Shown here: in pieces, positions 32,941 through 46,440 of the stretch
How positions within the stretch are numbered: the stretch's first letter is position 1
Layout: the number at the start of each line of letters is the position of its first letter
Origin: Bursaphelenchus xylophilus
Lineage: Eukaryota > Nematoda > Chromadorea > Rhabditida > Aphelenchoididae
Direction of reading: 5' to 3'
Assembly: GCA_904066235.2 (NCBI GenBank)
Contig: CAJFCV020000005.1
Coordinates: forward strand, 186,001-250,000
DNA: 64,000 bases
Translations under genes and position numbers: made by a program
Notes under the pieces: model-generated
The model's database searches: none
Told to the model about the DNA's origin: nothing
What the model saw: the letters and a program-made list of their open reading frames with translations, nothing else

Positions 32941-33964
32941 TAAAATATAAAAGCAAAAATGTTTTGATGAGACCAAATATTTGGTTGCAGATTCCAGTGG
33001 CCGAAGTTCGTTCCGACGGACGAGAAAATTTGATTGGCGCGCTGATTGTTGCCGGTCATTTGGATATTCCTGAAGTCTGCGTCTACTTTAACAATAAATT
33101 GTTGAGAGGAAATCGGACAACAAAATTGGATAATTGGGGACTTGATGCATTCATTTCGCCGAATAACAGCCCACTGGCTGTGATGGACATATCAATAGGC
33201 GGTAGGGTTATTTTTTGGGAAATTTGGTCCTGGAAGACTTTTTTGCTTGTAATTTGGGAAATAATCGACCAAAATTATGTTTTTCGAAAACTTTTGGTCA
33301 GCTACGCCTCTGATTATGTATCATGACCAAAAAGTTGGTACTTCCCATGTCAACTAGTTATCAGCAAAAAACCTTAGTGATCCGGCTGACAATGAGCGTT
33401 TTATATAGCAACTTCAAACTCTAAATAACAAAAAATGCTTTCAGTAAATTGGGAGAATATTTTCCGATCCAATCAAATTGCCCCATTCAATGTTTGTGAC
33501 CAATTATGCCGAAATGTCGGGATCCTGCGGATATTTCCGTCGATTCCCATCGAATCCGTCCGAGCGGTGTTCCGCCCACCCACCCAAGGAGTTGTCATTC
33601 AAGCCTATGGAAGTGGGAACATCCCATTGCGGCGGCTGGACATTATCGAAGAGATTACGAACGCGGTGAATCGGGGATGTTTGGTGTTGAATGTGTCGCA
33701 ATGCCTGAAGGGGAAAGTGAACACAAGTTATGCAACAGGAGCGGTAGGTGGTGTTGTTGAAAAGAAACTATGGTGTTGCAAAAGTTACTGTTGTTTTGCA
33801 ACAGGTTTTTTTATTTTTTTTTAATATTGCTCAAAGACCGATGCTTTTATTTTGAAAAATTTTGCGCATGTATTCTCTCTAACTCACATCAATTCTGTAA
33901 AATTTTATGTCTTGCTTTGCGGAGGCAGCAGAGACTTAACGATCTTTCCCCCGAGAATACGCTA

Positions 33965-34409
33965 CACGGGAAATACCCCTAGTGCGACGCTCAGATTTTC
34001 TTTAAATTTTGCACACTTGTCGGGCATGGACTAAATATCAATTCCTGAAAGTTTTAGCTCGCGTTTTGCAAGCGCCGCCGGGATAGTGAACGACATTTGC
34101 CGCCGAGAGAGTACGCCAAACGCGGAGAGCGGTCAGATGAAAAACACTTTTTAGCCATAACTTTGCTTGGTGCAGAAAAAATTGATTTTTTGTGGAAACA
34201 TTACCCTCTATGGCAGAAATAGGCATAAAAACTTTTTGTGCCGAGATTCAGCACAAAGTGTCAAAATTACACCAACTTTCAATCTAAAGATCTCTGGTGT
34301 TTTTGCATAGCGCGAGCTAGGATTCTCGCATATATTTTAGATAAAATTATTCTAAATTTGTACCACGTTTCATCAAAATCTGAGCGTCGCGCTTGGGGTA
34401 CTTCCCCTG
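33965..34409. mobile_element. CAGGGGAAGTAC-family element (duplicate of 17475-17919)
   Basis: Same sequence and position in the truncated asparaginase copy as 17475-17919 in the full gene. Confidence 0.75.
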
Positions 34410-34935
34410 CAAATGCAGAGAGAGGCCGGAGAAGAAATGTTTTTTCCGCAATACCTTGTCGGATTTCATGTGGAAATTTTCAAACCAAAAAGGTCCTGAT
34501 AAACCTGAAAATTCGCAAAAATCGTTTTTTTCCCTTAATGTTATCACAAAAACAGCTGAATAAAAATTTGTAGATACAGGGCAATTTCGACACGTTGTTA
34601 TTTGACTTTCAATGCTCCGTTTTCAGGTCCTGACCAAGGCTGGTGTTATCTCCGGTTCCGATATGACAACTGAGGCGGCATTGACCAAATTGGCGTATGT
34701 TCTCGGATGCGAGTCATCCATGGAAGAGAAGAAATTGATGCTCATGCAGAATCTACGCGGAGAGTTGACTATTCAACAGCCCACAGCGCTGAATGAGCTG
34801 GATATTAGTAAGTTCCATTGGAAAAGAATGACCGCTACTCATTTCGGGAAAATTTTCTGTCAGAAAAATTGAATGCTTTGTTTGGAATTAACCAAATAGG
34901 TGGCCAAGAGCGTGATTGGGCTGAAAGGTTGAGCC

Positions 34936-35585
34936 TGAACTCTACTCCTTTTCTAAACTTTCCCCCAATCTGAACTCTACCCTTTTTCAACTCTACCCTA
35001 AAAAAGGCTGAACTCTACCCCTTTTTTGATTTTCGCCAAAAAATCTGAACTCTCCCCCTTTTTGAACACTCCCCCATTTTGAAAATTGAAAAAACGAGGT
35101 GTGACATGTTATACTATGGAAATTTTTTTCAAATTGAAAAAAAACGAGGTGTGACATGTTATACGATGAATTTTTTTTTCAAATTGAAGGTGTGACATCT
35201 TATTTTTTTCAATTTGAAAAAAATTTTCATCGTATAAGATGTCACACCTTATTCTTTTCAATTTGAAAAAAATTTCCATCGTATAAGATGTCACACTTTA
35301 TTCTTTTCAATTTGAAAAAAATTTTCATCGTATAAGACGTCACACCTAATTTTTGTCAATTTGAAAAAAATTTTCATCGTATAAGATGTCACACCTCATT
35401 TTTTCAATTTTCAAAATGAGGGGGAGTGTTCAAAAAGGGGGAGGGTTCATTCAAGGGGTAGAGTTGAAAAAGGGGTAGAGTTCTGAAGGGGTAAAGTTCA
35501 AAAAGGGGTAGAGTTGAAAAAGGGGTAGAGTTCTGAAGGGGTAAAGTTCAAAAAGAGGTAGAGTTGAAAAAGGGGTAGAGTTCTG
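34936..35585. mobile_element. Fold-back with GAACTCTACCCC arms (duplicate of 18446-19097)
   Basis: Same structure as 18446-19097, two bases shorter through small deletions in the left arm. Confidence 0.8.
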
Positions 35586-36364
35586 CCGCAACGGGGCTGA
35601 AAATCTCAAAAACAGGGTCCGTCATTGAAGAAAATTCTAACGAATTCTATTTCCAGTTCCCCGACTTGCCAAATATCTTCAACTGACCTCATCGCACGAA
35701 CAAAACATCCTGAAAGAAGCCTTATTAACACCCTTGGTATCGCATGCCGCGCACACAAACGACACCCGACTATTGGAGTCGCTGAGACTGAGCGGAGCCA
35801 ACTTTGCGAACACCGATTACAATCGAAGGAATGCTCTGCATGTTGCTGCAGCCAGCGCGAATTTGGAGAGCGTCCAATATCTTTTGCAACATGGAGTGTC
35901 GGTGCATGTTCGGTAAGAGTCTTCCACGTCTGTCATCCCTGTATTTTTCAGCGACGCCAATCACGAAAACGCGCTTCAAGCGGCAATTCAGACCAAGAAT
36001 TTGGAGGTTATCAAAGCACTGCGGGCGGCGGGAGCTCATTTGTCCGCTCATAGTGTGCGTGTTGGAACGGAGCTTTGCTTGACCGCCAGTCAAGAGGACA
36101 TTGACGGTTTGAGGGCTTGGCTAGCCGCTGGCGCCTCACCGAATGAAGTTGATTATGACGGACGGACCGCTTTGCATGTGGTAGGTGGAGGCTTTGACTA
36201 TGTTTTTTGCAGTGGTCCGGGAAGATTTATTTCGCTGATTAAAAATTTGTGGGCCACAAAAAAGAGCCCTGTAGCTATAAGAATGTAATTCTAGAAAATT
36301 TTGATCCATTATTTCTCAAATTATTAGCGAAATAAACCTTCCAGGTCCAATTGGCCCTTTCTTA

Positions 36365-36806
36365 CAGGGGAAGTACTCCAAGCGAGACGCTCAGATTTTG
36401 ATGGCACAAATTTAGAATAATTTTTTCTGAGATATATGCGAGAATCCTAGCTCGCGCTTTGCAGAAACAACCGAGATTTTTAGATCGAAAGTCGGCGAAA
36501 ATTTAGGACTTTTTGCCGAATTTCGGCACGAAAAGTTTCATGCCTATTTCAACCGTAAAAGATAATGTTTCTACAAAAAATCAAATTTTTCCGCGCGAAA
36601 CTGCCAAAGTTATGGCCGAAAAGCGCTTTTCTCTCTGACCGCTCTCCACGTTTAGCGTGCTCTCTCGGCGGCAAAAATCGTTCGATATCTCAGCGGCGCC
36701 CGCAAAGCGCAAGCTAAAACTTTCAGGAATTGATATTTAGTCCATACCCGACGTGTGTGCAAAATTTAAAGAAAATCTGAGCGTCGCACTTGGAGTACTT
36801 CCCCTG
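36365..36806. mobile_element. CAGGGGAAGTAC-family element (duplicate of 19877-20318)
   Basis: Same element with the same TTA flanks as 19877-20318; it was carried by the large duplication and is not an independent insertion. Confidence 0.83.
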
Positions 36807-37177
36807 TTAATTTGAAGACAAGTTGAAATAAAATTAATGTTAATAAAATTGATTTTAAGGCAGTTCATCGGAACTTGGAGAAAGTAGTCGTGTTCCTCTG
36901 TGAGAACGGCGCCGATCCCACGGTATTCGACAACCAAGGACGCCGGCCAATCGACGAGGCTCAAAATATTGCTGTCAAGGAGCTGCTCAACGAAACAGCC
37001 ACTCGAATCCACTCAAACGGAGCAAATCCATGTTGTTAATGTACCATATACGTTCCTACCTGAGAGTTGAATAAAGAAGTCCCTTAATTTTTATTTTTTC
37101 GGCTTTTTCTTGAATTTCATACAAGTTTGGGAAAGTGTATTTCAAATGTACAGAGAATTTTTTTTGGTATTCGAAGG

Positions 37178-40099
37178 TTACATGGCTGCGCCATGAATTG
37201 TTCGTATTACGGTATCCCCGAACTCGTCGATCATTTTTAACCAGAATTCCAGAGCTTTCTGGTCACCCACAAATTTGTCGTTGATTCGCGAATTTGGCAA
37301 TAGCGAGACGTTGCAACACAAACTATCGTTGTCTACTTTAGGCCATTCAATGTCATCAAAACTTGGATTTCTGGAAACACGGAAATTATATTGCCTCTAG
37401 CAATGTTGAGATTTTGCTACGAGAAAGAGCTATTGACTCACCCGGTCTTGAAAAAGTTGAGATGACTCTGAATAAGCGCGTGCTTATGTTTCAGATCTTC
37501 TGCGTTCATGACGTATTTGGTTGGGACCGGTGCTCCACAAAATTGCTTCATTTCGCTGACATGCATACACCCACGGAACGCTGCGTTCTTATCCTTCGGA
37601 TCGAAATGCCCTTCTCTCCAATGGGCGTTCTGATAAACATAAACTGGCCACCCTGCCTCGGCTTTCAGCTTGTTCTCCATGTACATTGGCACTAGGATAG
37701 CGAGATGAGAGAGGAGCTGCAACATAATGGTTTATTCTTTCCTTTTATCAAGTGATTTGTTTTGCGCTACGACCTTTCGGGTCAGCGACAGGGATCAACG
37801 ATACTATGGATCCCGTCGGTTCGTCGTTGTATGCATAGGGGAGGCTAGGAGATGGCTTAATTAGTAGAAATAATAAGATTGATTGGGTCCTATGTTATCT
37901 TATCACCTATTTTGAGGTATTTTACACGTTCTCACATCAATAATATCTAGATAAAAGTGACGGATATTTGTTCCTTGCCGCAAATTTTGGCCTTTTTATT
38001 CTACAATAACTCAGGGTAAAGAAAACTAACGTTAGTAATAGCTAAAATTAGAAAAAATAGACATATTGCAAGAGTTCGCCAAGCGTCCGTCGAGCCTTCG
38101 CCGGGCGTCCGCCGACAATCTAACGGCTTTGCCAGGCTTGGCAGGCAGTTGGCACAAGCCTTCTTTTGAATATCCACCTGCCCTACGCTCGTTTCGATCA
38201 ATTTTATGTTAACCCGAAGTATCGTCGACCCGAAAAGTCGGGACGAGATTTTAGGTGCGACATGCGGATTTTTTGCAAATTATAATCAGTCCGAAAATAT
38301 CAGTCTGTCGGGAAAATAGCGGCGGATCGTCGCATCAAAATGTTTCGCCTCGCCGCTATCGCGCACCAAATTCCCAGCCGCGGCTTGAAGTCGCAAAGCG
38401 ATGATAGGCGATTCCGAGTCGCGACAATCCGCCGTTATTTTCCCGACTGACTGATAGTAAGCAATCTGTCGCATCGATCGCCGCTGAGGAAATGAATTGT
38501 GTCGCGGCAAAGTCAAATAGCATTTTTTCAAAAATCAAAAGCATTTTTTTCTGTCTATACTAGACTTCTGTGAATGTGTTTACATTATAAAACAAGAAGT
38601 GTCAGAAAAAGGATCCGTCAAACGTTTAAAGAAACAAATGCTTCTGTAATTTGTTTAAAAATCGTCTTGGTTACTGTGTAATTTTTCTCATTTCATGGAA
38701 AAATCAAAAACCTGACTTACCTTTTGTTCGATATTCAGCCAATACAAGGGATCTTTGTGCTTCGGAGATTGTTCGGAAATGTAGTAATCCAACACCATGT
38801 CCGCAATTTTTCTGTGATTTGGTCCATAATCTTCTTCAGTAAACAGTCGGTTTCGCACATTGTAAATAAGTTGTTCCTCGTCGAAGTTCTCCCTTTTATT
38901 CTTGTCAATGAACAGGTTGGCTCCGTCTTTTAGGAATCCGTTATCTGAGAATGAAAACTTATCGTAAGGGAAACGATGAACCTACAGAAATACAACATTT
39001 CGTCGCTCGTGTAGCCTGAGAAACACGGTGTTGGTCGGGCCTTCTTTATCAATTCGGGCAGATCCTCCGGAAACAAATCGCCATCCAGCCGCGGAACCCA
39101 ACGGAATTTGAACATGTCCCTTGTAATCCCGAGCTTCTCTTGTGCTGACATCAACTGTTTTATTGACGCCTTCTTTAGGCATCGTTTTATTTCAGCAGAG
39201 TCTTCGGAGACGCATCCTAAAGCTCTAGCTAACTTTCTTGTCTCCAAAACAACATGATTTCCAAACAAGCTGGGCTCCAGAATCCCGCCAGAGTTTTGAA
39301 CATGCCCGACAAAGTAATCGCGGGTTTTGGGTGATATTGCCAGCAAAGATACGCTTATTCCGCCGGTCGACATTCCCCATCCAGTTATCCTCGATGGGTT
39401 TCCGTTAAAAGCGGAGATGTTTCTTCTAGTCCAATCAAGCGCCAAGACTTGATCATGAAGCCCAAGGTTTCCAGGCATAACCGCATCCCCGGTTGATGCG
39501 AATCCGAGATAGCCATAGCGGTACTGAAACATCACAAAAACACAGCCTTCAGCCACAATGTTCTCGCAAAACCCTTCATATCTCATGGTTTTTGCAGAGG
39601 CCAGAGAAAAAGCACTTGGATGGCTGAAGAAGACAACAGGATACCCTCCAGGTTTGTGGATAGCAGGCGTCAGAACACTGATGGTTAAAGAGTCTTCGCT
39701 ATATTCCCATTTTGTGCCACAGTCGTGATGGGGTACTGAGACCAAACCAAATTGCTTCGCCTTCAAAATTGAGGTCCAAGGCCTGGCTGGCCGAGGGAGC
39801 TGCAATTTTTTTGCGTGAATAGCGTCGACTACCGTAAGAGAGTACAAATTTCCTCCCCTTACCTCAAGCCTGAGTTCGCCCACAGGCTTCTCAGCGTATG
39901 GAATTCCAAGGTAGCAGTGAGTGTCTCCCTTTGCAGTTTTATGAACGAATCCCTCGATTGGTCCACATGGTGCATTTATTAAAGGCCCCGGAGTGTCCTC
40001 ACTCACTCCAAATTCCACCTTCTTGCCTGGACTGGAGTAGACAAGCTTTACCAAGCTCTTTACAATGTTATACAAAATCCTCACGGGGTTGAACGGCAT
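37178..40099 (-). CDS. Carboxylesterase, second copy (five exons)
   Basis: Exons on the minus strand: 40099-39863, 39799-38986, 38944-38721, 37716-37442 and 37370-37178. The frame, splice sites, Ser/Glu/His triad and the encoded protein are the same as in the first copy (20690-23611); I saw no coding difference. It could be a functional second gene if the duplication is real. The upstream region is also fully duplicated for at least 5 kb, so its promoter should be present. Confidence 0.9.
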
Positions 40100-41012
40100 A
40101 TGTGCGCTAAAACACGTGCTGATTATTCGATTAACCCGGAAGATTTTGAATGAAACTACCGTGAAAAACAACAGATAGTGTAAACCAATTTGAAATCAAT
40201 TCCATTTTTATACTCACCGTAAGCCATGCCCGACAGTGAAAATGTTGCGGTCCACAGCATAAACGATAACAAGTCTCGGGCACAGTTTTTGGAGACATTA
40301 CATCAATCAACGTGAGCGCTTACACTGAAAACAACTTTGCGCAACGTTTGGAGAATGATGATTAATCGTTGGTGTAACGTAAAAAATATGCTGGTCAAGT
40401 GTGTCTTGTTACACCACGGCTATGTTTTTTTGTCTGATCTCATTGACCGCCAAACGGTATCTTTGGAAAATTATTTGCTTCTCCATATTCAATCTCAAAA
40501 TTTTTGCTTCCTTTTGTTATTACCTTCTTAGGTCAAATTGCAGAGTAAATAAACAGCTTGAACTTTCCGATATCCATTAAATTAATCACCCTCCTAATCA
40601 AATAATACTGGGATTACATTGGCATTGTAGGAACAAGCTTAAGCTTGTCTGCAGCCTTTGCAACTCTCTAATCTACGAAAATGGTGAGGAAAAACAACAG
40701 ACCGCCTACGACTTTTACAAACCATATTGCATCTTTTTATGACATTTATGTCGCTTCTTTTTCTTTGTTATTTTATCACCTTCCTTTTCCATGGTATTTA
40801 AATTGTTTTCGATGTATCATCCTACACATCCAGGAGAGAATGTACCACAAGGGATAAGCCGTTTTTCTGTCTGGGAAGGTCGTTTTCTAGGGTCGGTGTT
40901 TTTGCGTATTTATCCTGTTTACAACGATAACTTGCAGGCTTAGAGAAGTCTTAATGTCAAAGTTGAGTGTTTCGAAGAATTCAAATGAATTAATACCAGA
41001 AGATGTCCGTGC

Positions 41013-41806
41013 TAGACTTGGCTCTCGGGCCGGCCCGGGCCGAAAATCACGGCCCGGCCCGCGGGCCGGAAGAGGTCGGCCCGGCCCGGCCCGTTTCAAT
41101 TTTTCATCGGCCCGGCCCGGCCCAGCCCGCGGCCCGGCCCGGGCCGGCCCGGGCCGGCCCGGGCCGACCCGAAAATTGAGAAGAAGTAAAAAACCTTAAT
41201 TCGCTATTAGATGTGGCATATTTTCCTTTACTATAACAACTAACAGTACATTTTTGAAGCAAAAAATTACTTGCCAACGCATTGCCTTTTTAAAATTAAT
41301 CAAAAAATTCCCGAGATCCGTTTTCAGACTGTTAAAAATTGCCCCAAGATCAATTTTACAGATTCAGCAAAGGTGGAACCACGTTTAACAAGGTTTTCAA
41401 CTTCAATATGATAGCGTTGCTTCACACAACTTCTTAATTGTGTTTTTAAGGATGTCGGTTACGTTTATTTTGAGTTTTTGTTCAAAAAATTACTGCAAAC
41501 ACTAATCTACATTAGTACTTAATAGATTTTACTAGTAAAATTACTTATTATTAGCCATTTTTGAGTACTTCCGTGCTTTATTTTTATAAAATTATACTTA
41601 CTGTATGAAAAATATAGACCCCATTCTTGGCTTTGCGTTTTAATTTTATTGGCGACCCAACTTTTCGCTTTAAAATTCAGAATTTTAATTTTGCCGGGCC
41701 GGCCCGGGCCGAAAGTTGCGGCCCGGCCCGTGGGCCGGAACAGGTCGGCCCGGCCCGGCCCGTTTCAATTTTGCTTTGGCCCGGCCCAGCCCAGCAGCCA
41801 AGTCTA
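41013..41806. mobile_element. hAT-like MITE (duplicate of 24525-25298, 20 bp longer)
   Basis: Same terminal repeats and GTCCGTGC flanks as the first copy. The left GC-rich block contains one additional GGGCCGGCCC-type 20-bp unit, a slippage-type change. Confidence 0.87.
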
Positions 41807-41814
41807 GTCCGTGC

Positions 41815-44800
41815 AACTTGCAAGTTTTGATTTACATGATGCATAAGATTTGTCTTCCAGCATCCCACCTTAACCACAACTTTCTCAAAAATTACAGCAT
41901 AAGAATCCATGCAGAAAGCAAAAATTTTTGGGTTCCATGGTACATGAAAACACTGCAACATAGTATTTTCGCAATGCTCAGTGTACGACACAGCCAAATC
42001 CGCTTGCAATTCGTGACAATATGGAATTCTTGTGTGCTTGCTTGTAAGATTAGCAGATTAACGAAACACGGTGTCGCACAAGGCTCTAGAATGGTTTCGA
42101 GAGTTCGAAAAACGTGCGTTTCCAGAATCCACACCCGCTGGCTTGTTTGCAGGAAATGACAAAAAAGTAATGATTGAAAAACGGCTACAGAGCGTTTCAG
42201 GCGGATCGGAAGGGTTTCTTTGCTAATGGCTCGGGAAACACTGAATGAAAATTTACAAAATATACGCATATATGTATATTTGTAGGGTCTTTAGCTTGTG
42301 TTCGTCCACCTGTTTTGCTCAATATGCTTTGAGATCGCTATTTTTACACCTTACTGACGAAATTTACATTATGCAATTTAACGACCGATTTTCTTAATTA
42401 GGCGTGGACGAAGCTTAAAAACACGATATGGTTTGCCGCCTGATGGGTTTTGGTGCTTCAGAATGCCAGAAAATATAGTCATAATCATTGTTAATTTGGA
42501 AGCAGTATTTCAGAGACATCGGTGAAATAAACCTGCCGCGATTATTGGCGCAGTGTACTATTTATTCACATTTTTTCAACAACCTGAAACACCAATTAGA
42601 ACAAACCTTGTTTATGAGCAGGTCTGTTTTCGCAGGTGTTTTTAATCAATTAGTTCTGTATGGCTGTTTATATCCGTATAGCAATTATCGCCATTTAATT
42701 TTTTTCTGGAAGTCATTAGAATTTGACATGTACATGTATGTACATTAATATCATCTTAATTATTTCTCGTCAGCTGTTAAAGGTAAATATTATGTTACAG
42801 AGTTGAAATCTATTTCCTACTATGTATTTTCGGTTCCTTTGAAATGTTGGGGTGCAAAGTGCGAGATAAATGACTCATTTTTGTTCTGGCTATTTTGGAA
42901 TATCTGTGTTGCCCGTGACAGCATGAGTAATATGGAGGATAAAGGGAATTTCCAGACCTTGGGACAGACTTAGATTCGGTCTTACAGAATTTGAAGTTGA
43001 AAACACACAGGATTAGACAGCTTAGTCTTTTTCTGGAATATTAAGCCTGGGCTTGATCTGAATCTTTAGGATTAAATATTTTTAGTGCCGCGCTCTAGGA
43101 GTATTTTTTATTGGTTTGCATTTTTCCAATATACATATATCATAGGGGGTCCAATCATTTCGAAATGGATTGCATACCCGTCTTTGCGACTTGCTCAATT
43201 TTTGTGAATTAGAGCAATTTGATTAATCTCTGTTTAATCAGTCTTACAGTGACTACTTAATTAATTTTTTGTAATGCGTATTGAATCTTTTAAATCGCAT
43301 ACGTGGCAGATTAAGAGCCAATACTCCGTTTCTAATCCCATTCTCGGGTAAGTTGAGCGGCTGAGTACATCGCAAATGACGCAATAGATATTTCAATTAC
43401 TTGAATTGTCTCCGTTCATGCCGCATTTGTGTAATAGCCAGACGTCTTAGTCATTTTTACAGTTTTTGCGCTATTTTGTTTTGTTTCGACTCACATAATT
43501 TTTTATCGACAGACACTCCTTCTATTCATTTCAAAAATATGCAAAAAAATACACAGACCGCGGATTCCAGTTTCGCACAAAGGATGTATCATAGGGTCAG
43601 ATTAGCCGATATTTTTAGCCCAAAGACTCGGTAAAATGGTAATGCCAAAGCGTAAAGGATAAGGATTATCCGTTTCAAAGCCTCCGTCAACTTTTCGGGC
43701 GTATTACTGTAATTCCAAGGAACTTTGAAAATTTTGAAGTTAGAACCGATTTTCAACACGGTGAGACTTGAAATGTTATATTACATGTTTAAAATCAGTT
43801 CCAAAGTTTTTACCACGCATAAATATGGACTGTTAGAGGGAATGCATCATTTCTTACAAACCTATTATAGTTTGCGGTTTTAAGAGACAACCGAGTTTCT
43901 TTGGTCGAAAATTTGGCCATTTTTTTGTTATAGCAGATGAAAAAAAAGGTATAAGGTTTGTAATGTGTTGAGCAATGTTTTCACAAGAAATGAGAAACTC
44001 TCAAAGCTGTGGCCAAACAAAATTTACGCCTCACCGTTTATCCGGTCTTTTCCACCCTATTGTCACTAAAGATAGTTGAATATCTCGGCTGCAACTGTAA
44101 ACTTCTACAGTGTGATGGTGGAATAGTATGCCTCTGTTTTTGGATCCATTAGGAATAAATAATTTATTTTATGTGTGAATAAAACAATTTTATTAATAAG
44201 GTTTCTGTTTTCAGCACCTGGGAAAATTTTCCAATGCAAATTGCCTTGTAATTATACTATTACCATGTTTACTATGTTACTATAATTACTATGTTTCCCC
44301 CGCGTTTTCACAAATTTTACATCAATATTTCACCAGGAGCAAATGTTTTCCATCTTCGGAAATATTTGGTTTATACTCTCTAGCACTTTTCATATTTAAT
44401 ATCGCTAAAACAAAAAACACGTCAAACGTTTTATGGCCCTCTCGGGGAATCTTGGCGAATTGCCAATAAATATCCAATGTAAGGAGGGAGAGCGAGGGTG
44501 TGCATTGAGAAATAGAAAAAAACAATAAACTGCGTCATAGGCTCTCTTCATTCGCTTGTAAAAACATCACTGTCGACTTCGCAGACTTTTTTTAGTGTTT
44601 GTTTTTGTAGAATTAAAAACTTATGGGACATAAACCTGATTTTGTCGAGCGAAAAGGACGGCCGGCCTAAGTCTAAAATACAGTGTTGTACACAAGATTT
44701 TGGAAATTTCTGACGGCGTTATCTGCGTAGGCAGTGCTCGATATTCCGCAGTCTTTTCGAAAAGATTGTAAAATTCAGTCGTAAAACCTTATAGATGTCA

Positions 44801-46440
44801 ATAATAGATTACAAAACCCTCCTTAAAGAACCTACAGCAGCCAAAGATCTGGCTAAAACATTGTCCTTATCATGAAAATAATCCTTTCGCCTTAAAAGAA
44901 GGGTGGCCACATCGACGTTTGTTGGAATATAAAAGCCGTCCTTTAAATAATATTAAAACGTCAACTATTTACATGTTTTGCAATTGCTATTTCAGGCGGC
45001 ATAAACGGGAGATCAAGTTTTCCTTGCCCAAAACACGTTGCAAAACAATTTTCCGGCCTTGTAGTCACTTACGAATTCAAAAACAACGGCTTTTTCCAGT
45101 TTCATGATGTAAAACTTCTCGTTTTCCGGCTTCTAAACTCGCAAACTTAGTTAGGCATGCGTCTAAATTGAGTTGTAAAAGTTATGTCGTAGGTCACGAA
45201 AGGTAGTGAGATGGAGGTTCCGTTACGTGACAATTTATGCATGCACTAATACCTAAAAGTTTATTCAAATTTAATTCGAGAATTATGAGATTCATTTCGT
45301 GCTGGATTTGAATGATTATCATATGTCAGTATACTTTGAGAGGAGTTATGTTTGTGTGCCGTAATTGGCTGTAATTTGCGGTTTTTCGAGGTACTAATTG
45401 TGTTGCCGTAGGAGTCGTATGCCTCACTAGAACTTCTCCGAAAATTAGAAATGACAACGACATAGTGATATATCGGCTGCAAGTATTCTCAAGAAAAGTC
45501 ATGTTTTACAACCGAACATATTGCTAAAAGTGCAAACGCTTGTTTTTTCATATACACGGCCGTCGTGGATAATTGTGCGCGCAGTTTTTGCCAAAAAAAC
45601 TTCAGTAGCAGAGGCATATATGTGGAAAGTTCAAGCCACTTTTAAGTTTTTCTGAACACACTTTTTCCCCTCTACGTGCAACGGCACTGCGCAGTGATAA
45701 AGCTCTTTCGTCACTCCGCACCCATGTTTTCAAAAGCGTTCCGAAGAAAACCCCCCGAACATATGTATTTTTGGGTCCTTTTGTTCCAGGCATGACAATA
45801 ATTGGGGGCTTAGGAATGGCCACGCAGTTTCCTTTTTTAGCCGTAATTTTGTTTCAAGCGTTTTATTACGGCTTTAAACGCATCCTTGATGGTGTTCAAT
45901 TGGCGAAAAATTGGCTCAAATGGGGGCGATTGGTTGGTGTCGAAAGAGCGAAACTGCTTTGCATTACTAATCTATCAAACTGTGGGTACAAAAACAATAG
46001 CGGATGCTAGGCTTTCGGGCAATAATCCAGGCTCTTACCTGAAATCGTGATATTGGTTGTAAGCCCCGATGTCATCAAGTAAAGACAGCTTAGGCTTACC
46101 CGAGAGATTTCTGAATAACTCGGCCTTGTCTGTAGCGAGAGAGTCCAGATTTTTACAGATTTATATTCAACCTATATACATGGAGCATGCTCACCATCTA
46201 GACGAAATTTTCAATGCGCCCGACCGAGTTATTTCTCAACGTAAATATTTTCCTGAATTGTCACATCAAAAGCAATTAGTCTCGTTTATTCGTTATGTCA
46301 AACGACATAACGGCTTTTTCTGGAGGGGTGGATTAAATTAGTTTTATGTTCCGACAAATTCCCTGAGGCGCGAATGGTGAAGGACATGCGGGTGGCGGGC
46401 TCGTTTTTGCTTCCTCGGGCTAAAATTGCCAAATGATGAC
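41815..46440. other. Gene-poor part of duplication copy 2
   Basis: This matches 25307-29929 and, like it, has no supported gene. Most differences from copy 1 are in the last 400 bp. Confidence 0.5.

Larger units (their letters stand above)
32991..37039 (+). pseudogene. Truncated asparaginase copy (exons 5-10 only)
   Basis: Exon equivalents: 32991-33201, 33445-33743, 34627-34807, 35657-35912, 35952-36180 and 36860-37039. Every one is intact and in phase, and the ankyrin half is complete. The first four exons, with the TGGTIG and HGTDT catalytic motifs, are absent, since the sequence upstream is satellite. Without a new promoter and start it cannot make an asparaginase. It could only act as alternative 3' exons or as an ankyrin-only product. 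The lack of decay in the exons suggests a very recent origin or an assembly duplicate. Confidence 0.88.
32180..46440. repeat. Large duplication, copy 2 (partner 14641-29929)
   Basis: This is near-identical to 14641-29929, but lacks the 1,035-bp fold-back insertion and has a 20-bp GC expansion at about 41141-41160. Differences cluster in the last 400 bp (46060-46180). After 46440 the sequence continues as unique DNA, whereas copy 1 runs into satellite, so 46440 is probably the ancestral continuation. Confidence 0.97.
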
